In this document: positions 1 through 5,197 of the stretch, piece by piece
Layout of the letters: each line of letters starts with the position of its first letter
How positions within the stretch are numbered: position 1 is the stretch's first letter
DNA from: an uncultured Rhodospirillales bacterium
Lineage (GTDB): Bacteria > Pseudomonadota > Alphaproteobacteria > Acetobacterales > Acetobacteraceae
Reading direction: 5' to 3'
Assembly (NCBI GenBank): GCA_903928045.1
Contig: CAIYPH010000572.1
Span: 1 to 6,719, forward strand
DNA length: 6,719 bases
Position numbers and translations under genes: made by a program
Notes under the pieces: generated by a model
Seen by the model: the letters and a program-made list of their open reading frames with translations, nothing else
The model's database searches: none
Told to the model about the DNA's origin: nothing

Positions 1-3
1 CCA

Positions 4-192
4 TCAAACCAGTTCTTGCACGGCAGAGCGCCGCAGCATAACGTCCAAACCAGCAGCGCTCGATCGGCCAATTTCAACAGAGATCGGGACATCCCCGCGG
101 TTCAGCAACGCGATCTTTATGTTTCCACGCGATCCTGGTTTGCAGGCCGTGCGGGACCTCGTGCGTGCGGCGGGAGGGGGGGAGGCGGTCAT
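4..192 (-). pseudogene. possible decayed C-terminal fragment of an enzyme (glycoside hydrolase-like), very tentative
   Basis: This is a 62-codon minus-strand frame with ATG at 192 and TGA at 4-6. About the first 16 residues are a low-complexity Pro/Ala/Arg stretch. The remainder, from about residue 17, looks more protein-like: an IKIALLNRGDVPISVEI segment of beta-strand character, then AAGLDV and a terminal AVQELV. That shape resembles the C-terminal beta-sandwich of GH27-type alpha-galactosidases, where a V-A-L-F-N-R-G-D-like strand is followed by a V-x-D-L-W motif near the end. The resemblance is from memory only. An in-frame TGA lies just upstream of the ATG, and no related sequence continues upstream in the other frames, so an intact enzyme is excluded. 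Bases 1-120 are about 56% G+C by hand count, clearly below the genes to the right, which would suit decayed or acquired DNA. It could equally be a chance frame. Confidence 0.2.
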
Positions 193-338
193 ACCGAGAA
201 GGTGAAGGCGATATGCGCCTCAATGCCGGATCGGGGGGTGTTTTGCCCTGGAATGGCGGGGGATAGTGGGATAAGTGGCGCGTCTGCCGGCGTGCCGGAT
301 GTGTGTGTGGATCGAGCGGACGCGGAGCGGAAGAGACG
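193..338. other. non-coding upstream region of the sulfotransferase gene
   Basis: No convincing gene lies here on either strand. The sequence is G-rich on the plus strand, with runs of G near 235 and 260. The only structure noted is a weak 5-bp inverted repeat, AGGCG/CGCCT, at 206-220 with a 5-nt loop. I could not identify a clear sigma-70-like promoter. Any promoter for the sulfotransferase gene at 339 should nevertheless be in this stretch, because no co-oriented gene is visible upstream. Confidence 0.4.
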
Positions 339-1172
339 ATGAACCAGGACCCAGGCCAAGCCGGCGGAATGCCGATTTTCATCACCGGTTCGCCGCGCTC
401 CGGCACGAGCATTTTCATCCTCGGGCTCAAGGCCGCGACCGAGCTCCCCGCCTTCTCCGAGGGGCAGTTGCTCGACGTCTACGGCAAGATCGCCGTCGTT
501 GTGGACCGGCACTACACCCACTACGCCCATTCCGCCGCCGACCCGCGCCATGCGATCGGCAACGTCTCGGCGGAAGAGGTCAAGCAGGCGATGGCGCGCA
601 CGCTGTTGGAGCTGTCCAACAAGGTGCATGGCGGCACCTCGTGGATCGACAAGTCCGGCGGCACCGAGATGCTCGACTATATCCGCCAGCTCGCGCGGAT
701 GGGGCAGCCCTTCGTCACTTTCTTCTGCTACCGCCGCGCCATCGAGAACGTGTACAGCCGGCTGCAGAAATTCCCCAAGTTCGACATCACCTACCATGCC
801 AAGGACTGGGTCAACATCATGCGCACCTGGCGGCAGACCCGCGCTTTGCTGCCGGTCGGCACCTGGCTCGAGATCGAACAGAAGGACATCGCGGATCGTC
901 CGGGCTTCGTCGCCGAAGGGGTGACCCAGGTGCTCAAGCTGACGCCGCCGCAGAAGGACCGGATGATCGAGACCTTCAGCAAGCAGCGCCCGCAGGTGCT
1001 CGCGTCGGACGAGGTTGGCCGCACGCTCGCCATCAACCAGACCGGCTGGGACACCGACCAGCGCGCCGCCTTCCGCGCCGAGGTGGAGGAAGAGATGCGG
1101 ATCTGGGGCTTCACCTACGACGAGCGCTACCGGACTCCCGTGGCGCAGCCGGCCGGTGCCTCAGGGGCATAG
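339..1172 (+). CDS. sulfotransferase family protein (PAPS-dependent), substrate unknown
   Basis: The protein has 277 residues and no signal peptide or membrane segment, so it is probably cytoplasmic. An N-terminal ITGSPRSGTS loop (residues 15-24) matches the 5'-phosphosulfate-binding loop of sulfotransferases, the P-loop-like site that binds the sulfate donor PAPS. A WIDKSGGTEML stretch (102-112) sits where family members carry an E/D-K-T/S-P-like motif. FFCYRRAIENVYSRL (128-142) fits the 3'-phosphate-binding segment, with Arg132/133 and Ser140 as the expected phosphate contacts. WLEIEQKDI (176-184) resembles the later 'vlrYEDL' strand. Length is at the short end of the normal range. I chose ATG 339 over the in-frame GTG at 303 because the conserved fold starts right after it and a GGAAGAG ribosome-binding-like sequence (329-335) precedes it. 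The 3' end overlaps the convergent phosphatase gene by 12 bp. The acceptor (glycan, lipid, peptide or small molecule) cannot be deduced, since no carbohydrate or natural-product genes are adjacent. Family assignment is fairly sure; function is open. Confidence 0.8.
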   Translation: MNQDPGQAGGMPIFITGSPRSGTSIFILGLKAATELPAFSEGQLLDVYGKIAVVVDRHYTHYAHSAADPRHAIGNVSAEEVKQAMARTLLELSNKVHGGTSWIDKSGGTEMLDYIRQLARMGQPFVTFFCYRRAIENVYSRLQKFPKFDITYHAKDWVNIMRTWRQTRALLPVGTWLEIEQKDIADRPGFVAEGVTQVLKLTPPQKDRMIETFSKQRPQVLASDEVGRTLAINQTGWDTDQRAAFRAEVEEEMRIWGFTYDERYRTPVAQPAGASGA

Positions 1173-1811
1173 GCGCGCGGCGATTTTCACCAGTTCGGTG
1201 AAATCCTCGGCGATCGCCGAGGCGTCCGCCCCCTGGCTGCGCGGGCCGTAGCCCCAGGCGGCGAAAATCGACGGCACCCCGGCGCCCTGCGCCGCGGCCA
1301 CGTCGTTGTGGTGATCGCCGGCCATCACCGCGCGTGACACGTCGCCGCCGGCGGCGGCCAGGGTGGCGAGCAGGTGGCCGGGGTCGGGCTTGCGGGTCGG
1401 GAAACTATCGCCGCCGCCGACCGACGCGAAGTGGTGGTCGAGCCGGAGCGCGGCCAGCAGGTTGCGCGCCGCCGTCTCGGGCTTGTTGGTGCAGACCGCA
1501 AGCCGCCAGCCCGCCGCCGCGAGGTCCCGCAACCCCTGCTCGACGCCGGGGAAGGGCCGGGTCAGCACCGCGGTGTTGGCGGTATAGTCGGTGAGGAAAT
1601 CCCCGAGCGCCGCTTTGTCCTGCGCGATGCCGCGGGCGGCGAACGCGCGGGCGAGCAGCACCGGGCTGCCGTCCCCCACCATCGCGGCGACCTGCGGATC
1701 GCTGAATTCCGGCAGGTCGCGGGCGGCCATGACGCGATTAAGGGCGGCGGCGATGTCGGGGACGGAGTCGACGAGGGTGCCATCGAGGTCGAGGAGCAGG
1801 GTGCGGGTCAT
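1161..1811 (-). CDS. gph: HAD-superfamily phosphatase, phosphoglycolate phosphatase type
   Basis: This 216-residue cytoplasmic phosphatase has all four HAD motifs in order. Motif I is LLLDLDGTLVDS, with Asp8 as nucleophile and Asp10 as acid/base. Motif II is VCTNK, with Thr108. Motif III is Lys141 in RKPDP. Motif IV is AGDHHNDV, with Mg-binding Asp166 and Asp170. A helical cap lies between motifs I and II (about residues 16-85), as in subclass C1. Length and the DLDGTLVDSVPDI start match Gph, which hydrolyses 2-phosphoglycolate arising from DNA-end repair or Rubisco oxygenation. Related HAD enzymes with other substrates (for example MupP-like N-acetylmuramate 6-phosphate phosphatases or pyrophosphatases) cannot be excluded by motif reading. 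MupP would be thematically interesting beside glmUS. The ATG at 1811 is preferred over an in-frame TTG at 1829, because the HAD strand begins three residues after the ATG. No strong ribosome-binding site is visible at either start. The gene is divergent from glmU and convergent with the sulfotransferase gene. Confidence 0.85.
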   Translation of the reverse strand: MTRTLLLDLDGTLVDSVPDIAAALNRVMAARDLPEFSDPQVAAMVGDGSPVLLARAFAARGIAQDKAALGDFLTDYTANTAVLTRPFPGVEQGLRDLAAAGWRLAVCTNKPETAARNLLAALRLDHHFASVGGGDSFPTRKPDPGHLLATLAAAGGDVSRAVMAGDHHNDVAAAQGAGVPSIFAAWGYGPRSQGADASAIAEDFTELVKIAARLCP

Positions 1812-1897
1812 GTCCGGTTTTCGTTGCAAGCGGGCGGGAAGCGTGATTCACAGGGATGTGACATACTGACGCCGAGACCGCCACTCCCAGGGGCAAC
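1812..1897. promoter_or_regulatory. divergent gph / glmUS intergenic region with a small inverted repeat
   Basis: These 86 bp separate two divergent genes and must hold, or overlap, the promoters of gph (leftward) and glmUS (rightward) unless transcription starts within a neighbour. A perfect 5-bp inverted repeat, TCACA-GGGA-TGTGA, lies at 1848-1861, with an overlapping GTGA-T-TCAC at 1843-1851. Either could be a regulator half-site pair. Candidate -35-like TTGCAA (1824-1829) and -10-like CATACT (1862-1867) hexamers exist, but they are not spaced correctly for each other, so I do not assign a promoter. An AGGGG sequence at 1889-1893, four bases before the ATG, is the glmU ribosome-binding site. 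Confidence 0.4.
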
Positions 1898-3217
1898 ATG
1901 ACCGCGACTGCCGTTATCCTCGCCGCCGGCTTCGGCACCCGTATGAAGTCGGCTTTGCCAAAGACGCTGCACAAAGTGGCGGGCAAGCCGATGCTGCGCC
2001 ACCTCGTCGACAGTTGCGCCGAGGTGTTCGACCGCATCGTGGTGGTGGTCGGGCCGGAGACCGCGGCGGTGGGCCGCGCCGCCGCGCCCTGGCCTTCGGT
2101 GGTGCAGGTCGAGCGGCTGGGCACCGCGCATGCCGCCTTGCAGGCCGCGGCGCATTTCGGGGATGGCGAGGTCGCGGTGCTGTACGCCGACAACCCGCTG
2201 ATCACCCCGGCCACGCTGCGTCGGCTGCTGCATCGCCGCGCGCTGGGCGATGCCGGGCTCGCCTTGCTGGCGATGCGCCCGGCCGATCCCGCGAAATACG
2301 GGCGGGTGATCGGCGCCGGCGGGTTCGTCGAGCGGATCGTCGAATACAAGGATGCGAGCGAGGACGAGCGAGCGGTCGGCCTGTGCAATGCCGGGGTGCT
2401 GTGCGCCGAGTCCGGGCAGATGCTGGCCTGGCTCAGGGCGGTGGGCAATGACAACGAGGCCGGCGAGTTCTACCTCACCGAGGCCGTCGCACTGGCCCGC
2501 GCCGAGGGCGCGCTGGTCGCCGCCGTCGAGGCGCCGGAGGCCGAGCTGCTCGGCATCAACTCGCGCGCCGAGCTGGCGCGGGCCGAGGCGGAGGTGCAGC
2601 GCCGGCTGCGGGCGGCGGCGATGGATGCCGGGGTGACGCTGATCGCGCCGGAGACGGTGTTTTTCGCGATGGATACGGCGATCGGCAATGACGTGATCAT
2701 CGAGCCCAACGTGGTGTTCGGGCCGGGCGTGCGCATCGAGAGCGGGGCGCTGATCCGGGCTTTCAGTCATCTCGAAGGCTGCACCGTCGCGCCCGGCGCC
2801 ATCATCGGCCCCTATGCGCGGCTGCGTCCGGGCGCCGAGATCGGCGAGGGCGCGCATATCGGCAATTTCGTCGAGGTCAAGGCGGCGACGATCGGCGCCG
2901 GCGCCAAGGCCAACCATCTCACCTATATCGGCGATGCCTCGGTGGGCCCGCGCACCAATATCGGCGCCGGCACCATCACCTGCAATTATGACGGCTTCTC
3001 GAAGTTCCGCACCACCATCGGCGCCGATGCGTTCATCGGCTCCGACAGCATCCTGATCGCCCCCGTGACCATCGGCGATGGCGCGATCACCACCGCCGGC
3101 AGCGTGATCACCAGGGATGTCGCGCCCGACGCCATGGCGTTCGGCCGCGCCCGCCAGGAGGACCATGCCGGCCGGGCCGCCACGTTCAGGGCGAGCCGCA
3201 AGCGGGAGAAAAAGTAG
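1898..3217 (+). CDS. glmU: bifunctional GlmU: glucosamine-1-phosphate acetyltransferase / N-acetylglucosamine-1-phosphate uridyltransferase
   Basis: The 439-residue cytoplasmic enzyme, slightly shorter than E. coli GlmU (456), makes UDP-GlcNAc in two steps: acetyl-CoA-dependent acetylation of glucosamine-1-phosphate, then uridylyl transfer from UTP. The N-terminal pyrophosphorylase domain (about 1-220) shows the nucleotide-binding LAAGFGTRM signature (8-16), SALPKTLH with Lys22, RLGTAHA (73-79), the metal-ligand Asp98 in YADNPLI, NAGV (164-167) and GINSR with Asn221. The C-terminal left-handed beta-helix (about 240-425) has many isoleucine/glycine-rich hexapeptide turns. It keeps residues equivalent to E. 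coli Arg333, Lys351, His363, Tyr366 and Asn386 at 310, 328, 340, 343 and 363, a constant offset of 23. The end is a basic KREKK tail. Both domains look intact. YAD replaces the commoner YGD beside the catalytic aspartate. ATG 1898 is supported by an AGGGG site and by homology starting at residue 3. The gene is followed directly by glmS, so the two are almost certainly cotranscribed. Confidence 0.97.
   Translation: MTATAVILAAGFGTRMKSALPKTLHKVAGKPMLRHLVDSCAEVFDRIVVVVGPETAAVGRAAAPWPSVVQVERLGTAHAALQAAAHFGDGEVAVLYADNPLITPATLRRLLHRRALGDAGLALLAMRPADPAKYGRVIGAGGFVERIVEYKDASEDERAVGLCNAGVLCAESGQMLAWLRAVGNDNEAGEFYLTEAVALARAEGALVAAVEAPEAELLGINSRAELARAEAEVQRRLRAAAMDAGVTLIAPETVFFAMDTAIGNDVIIEPNVVFGPGVRIESGALIRAFSHLEGCTVAPGAIIGPYARLRPGAEIGEGAHIGNFVEVKAATIGAGAKANHLTYIGDASVGPRTNIGAGTITCNYDGFSKFRTTIGADAFIGSDSILIAPVTIGDGAITTAGSVITRDVAPDAMAFGRARQEDHAGRAATFRASRKREKK
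3204..3208 (+). promoter_or_regulatory. ribosome-binding site of glmS inside the glmU 3' end
   Basis: GGGAG lies nine bases before the glmS ATG at 3218 and within the last codons of glmU, which encode its lysine-rich tail. The glmU stop codon TAG (3215-3217) abuts the glmS ATG with no gap, an arrangement that favours translational coupling. It also confirms the glmS start, because the encoded Met-Cys must expose Cys2 as the catalytic N-terminal residue. Confidence 0.7.
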
Positions 3218-5041
3218 ATGTGCGGTATCGTCGGCGTCATCGGCGGGCGCCCCGCCGCGCCGCTCATTCTCGAGGCGCTGCGCCGGTTGGAATATCGCGG
3301 CTATGACAGCGCGGGGATCGCGACGCTGGATCATGGTGCGATCGACCGCCGCCGCGCGGCCGGCAAGCTCGGCAATCTCGCCGCGGTGCTGGCGGAGGAC
3401 CCGCTCGCGGGGTTGACCGGCGTCGGCCATACCCGCTGGGCCACCCATGGCGCGCCGACCGAGACCAACGCCCATCCGCACGCCACCGCCCGGGTCGCGG
3501 TGGTGCATAACGGCATCATCGAAAACCACGCCGAGCTGCGCGCCGAGCTGGAGGCGCGGGGGCAGGTGTTCGTCACCCAGACCGATACCGAGACGGTGGT
3601 GCAACTGGTCGACCTGCTGTTGCAGCAGGGGCTCTCCCCCGTGCAGGCGGCCGGCGAGGCGTTTCGCAGCCTCGAGGGCGCCTATGCGCTGGCGATGGTG
3701 TTCGCCGGGCACCCCGAGCTGATGATCGGCGCCTGCCATGGCGCGCCGCTCGCGGTGGGGTTCGGCGAGCACGAGATGTTCCTCGGCTCCGACGGGCTGG
3801 CACTGGCGCCGCTGACCCGGCGCATCGCCTATCTGCGCGATGGCGACTGGGCGGTGCTGTCGCGCGACACTGCCACGTTCCGCGACGCCAGCGGGGCCGA
3901 GGTGAAGCGCGAGATCAAGCTGACCGCGCTGTCCGGCGCCGCGGTGGGCAAGGGCAACTACCGGCATTTCATGGAGAAGGAACTCCATGAACACCCCGCG
4001 GTGATCGGCGACACGCTGCGCCAGATGATCAACCCCGGCACCCGCGCGGTGGCCCTCCCCGAGCTGCCGTTCGACCTGGCGACCATCCCGCGCCTCACCA
4101 TTTCCGCCTGCGGCTCGGCTTTCTATGCCGGGCTGGTCGGGCGTTACTGGTTCGAGCAGATCGCGCGCATCCCCGTCGATGCCGATGTCGCCAGCGAGTT
4201 TCGCTACCGCAACCCGCCGATGACGACGGGCGGGGTTGGCCTGCTGGTCAGCCAGTCCGGCGAGACCGCCGACACCATGGCGGCCCTGCACTTCATGCGG
4301 GCCGAGGCGCAGCACATTCTCTCCATCGTCAACGTGGCGGAGAGCACGATGGCCCGCGCGTCCGATGCCACGCTGCAGACCGTCGCCGGGCCGGAGATTG
4401 GGGTTGCCAGCACCAAGGCCTTCACCGCGCAGCTCGCAGTGCTCGCCTGCCTCGCCTTGGCCGCCGGCCGCGCGCGGGGCGCCATCACGGCGGCCGAGGA
4501 GGCGCGGCTGACCGACGCGCTGCTCGAAGTGCCGTCCCGCGCCGCGGAAATCCTCGACCATGACGCCCATATCCAGCGCATCGCCGCCCGCATCGCCGAG
4601 GCGCGGGACGTGCTGTATCTCGGGCGCGGCTCGTGCTTTCCGATCGCGCTGGAAGGGGCGCTGAAGCTCAAGGAAATCAGCTATATCCACGCCGAGGGCT
4701 ACGCCGCCGGGGAGATGAAGCACGGGCCGATCGCGCTGATCGACCGCAGCGTGCCGGTGATCGCCATCGTGCCCTCCGGGCCGTTGTTCGAGAAGACCGC
4801 CTCCAACCTGCAGGAAGCCGCGGCGCGGGGCGGCCAGGTGATTGTGTTCTCGGACGCCGAGGGGGCCGCGAAGCTCCGGGGCATCGCGACCGAGACCATC
4901 GTGCTCCCGGCGGTCGACCCGTTCGTGGCGCCGATCCTGTATGCCATCCCGGTGCAGCTGCTGGCCTATCACGTGGCGGTGCTGAAGGGGACGGATGTGG
5001 ATCAGCCGCGGAATCTCGCGAAGTCGGTGACGGTGGAGTAG
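3218..5041 (+). CDS. glmS: glutamine--fructose-6-phosphate aminotransferase (isomerizing)
   Basis: This cytoplasmic enzyme of 607 residues (E. coli GlmS has 609) converts fructose-6-phosphate and glutamine to glucosamine-6-phosphate, the committed step of amino-sugar synthesis. The class II glutaminase domain (about 1-240) begins MCGIVG; Cys2 becomes the N-terminal nucleophile after Met removal. It carries HTRWATHG (71-78), HNGIIEN (97-103) and TDTE with Asp123. Two sugar-isomerase (SIS) domains follow. SIS1 has ACGSAFYAG (297-305), SQSGETADT (345-353) and STKAFTAQ (398-405). SIS2 has LGRG (468-471) and the catalytic KLKEISYIHAEGYAAGEMKHGP stretch (483-504), where Glu486 and His502 correspond to E. 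coli Glu488 and His504. The C-terminal DQPRNLAKSVTVE keeps the catalytic lysine (Lys602, E. coli Lys603). No residue appears to be missing. The gene is the second in an operon with glmU. I see no glmS ribozyme, as expected outside Firmicutes, and cannot recognise small-RNA target sites. Confidence 0.98.
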   Translation: MCGIVGVIGGRPAAPLILEALRRLEYRGYDSAGIATLDHGAIDRRRAAGKLGNLAAVLAEDPLAGLTGVGHTRWATHGAPTETNAHPHATARVAVVHNGIIENHAELRAELEARGQVFVTQTDTETVVQLVDLLLQQGLSPVQAAGEAFRSLEGAYALAMVFAGHPELMIGACHGAPLAVGFGEHEMFLGSDGLALAPLTRRIAYLRDGDWAVLSRDTATFRDASGAEVKREIKLTALSGAAVGKGNYRHFMEKELHEHPAVIGDTLRQMINPGTRAVALPELPFDLATIPRLTISACGSAFYAGLVGRYWFEQIARIPVDADVASEFRYRNPPMTTGGVGLLVSQSGETADTMAALHFMRAEAQHILSIVNVAESTMARASDATLQTVAGPEIGVASTKAFTAQLAVLACLALAAGRARGAITAAEEARLTDALLEVPSRAAEILDHDAHIQRIAARIAEARDVLYLGRGSCFPIALEGALKLKEISYIHAEGYAAGEMKHGPIALIDRSVPVIAIVPSGPLFEKTASNLQEAAARGGQVIVFSDAEGAAKLRGIATETIVLPAVDPFVAPILYAIPVQLLAYHVAVLKGTDVDQPRNLAKSVTVE

Positions 5042-5053
5042 GGGAGGAAGGGT

Positions 5054-5077
5054 GTTCTTTTTGTGAACAAAAAGAAC
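5054..5077. terminator. hairpin downstream of glmS, putative transcription terminator
   Basis: A perfect 10-bp stem, GTTCTTTTTG / CAAAAAGAAC, with a 4-nt TGAA loop starts 12 bp after the glmS stop codon. Position and symmetry suggest transcription termination or mRNA 3'-end protection for the glmUS operon. The stem is A/T-rich, and the run after it on the plus strand is A-rich (5079-5085) rather than a U tract, so it is not a textbook rho-independent terminator. Confidence 0.5.
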
Positions 5078-5167
5078 CAAAAAAACTTTCTGGTCCATCC
5101 ATGCCGTTGGCGAACTCCCCGCGGATAGGTTGGAGCGGTACGCAACAAAGCGGATAAAAGTTTTTTG

Positions 5168-5189
5168 CTCCTTTTTTTCAAAAAAGGAG
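5168..5189. terminator. hairpin downstream of the ATPase gene, putative transcription terminator
   Basis: A 9-bp stem, CTCCTTTTT / AAAAAGGAG, with a TTCA loop lies 8 bp past the stop codon of the minus-strand ATPase gene. It can be extended outward by AAGTT (5158-5162) pairing with AACTT (5190-5194) across an asymmetric bulge. It probably ends leftward transcription from the ATPase gene and shields it from glmS read-through. As with its partner at 5054-5077, no clear U tract follows on either strand, so the termination role is inferred from position. Confidence 0.5.
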
Positions 5190-5197
5190 AACTTCCT

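Larger units (their letters stand above)
5054..5194. repeat. pair of inverted hairpin-bearing repeat units in the glmS / ATPase intergenic region
   Basis: Unit 1 (about 5055-5089, plus strand) and unit 2 (about 5157-5190, read on the minus strand) are imperfect copies of one another. Each is a T-run/A-run hairpin with a TGA-containing loop, followed by CAAAAAACTTT. The AAAAAACTTT at 5080-5089 can pair perfectly over 10 bp with AAAGTTTTTT at 5157-5166. The whole block could therefore fold as two terminal hairpins around a long-range stem enclosing a 67-nt GC-richer core (5090-5156). The arrangement resembles REP/BIME-type pairs in opposite orientation. I recall similar A/T hairpins recurring between genes in Acetobacteraceae genomes, but could not verify this. 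The remaining bases of the 5042-5197 gap show no gene. Confidence 0.6.

Noticed and set aside
303..338. In-frame GTG at 303 as an upstream start for the sulfotransferase
   Set aside because: It adds 12 residues with no similarity to the fold. The ATG at 339 has a GGAAGAG site just before it and lies close to the PAPS loop.
275..1201. Alternative plus- and minus-strand open frames overlapping the sulfotransferase gene (for example 275-1201 + and 189-797 -)
   Set aside because: Their translations are Arg/Ala/Pro-rich with no recognisable motif, while the 339-1172 frame carries clear sulfotransferase motifs.
1812..1829. TTG at 1829 as the start of the phosphatase
   Set aside because: The six added residues (reading QRKPD after the start) precede the conserved HAD strand, and no ribosome-binding site is visible. 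ATG 1811 fits the family length better.
1374..1901. Plus-strand open frames across the phosphatase gene
   Set aside because: They are compositional shadows. The minus strand has all four HAD motifs in order.
1808..5098. A 1,096-codon open frame on the minus strand, antisense to all of glmU and glmS
   Set aside because: It is a high-GC artefact: codon bias in the two real genes leaves the opposite frame without stops. The translation is rich in Arg, His, Gly and Asp with no domain, and the plus-strand genes are unmistakable.
5054..5194. A CRISPR repeat or an insertion-sequence end in the A/T-rich intergenic block
   Set aside because: There are only two units, inverted rather than direct. There are no regular spacers, no transposase and no visible target-site duplication.
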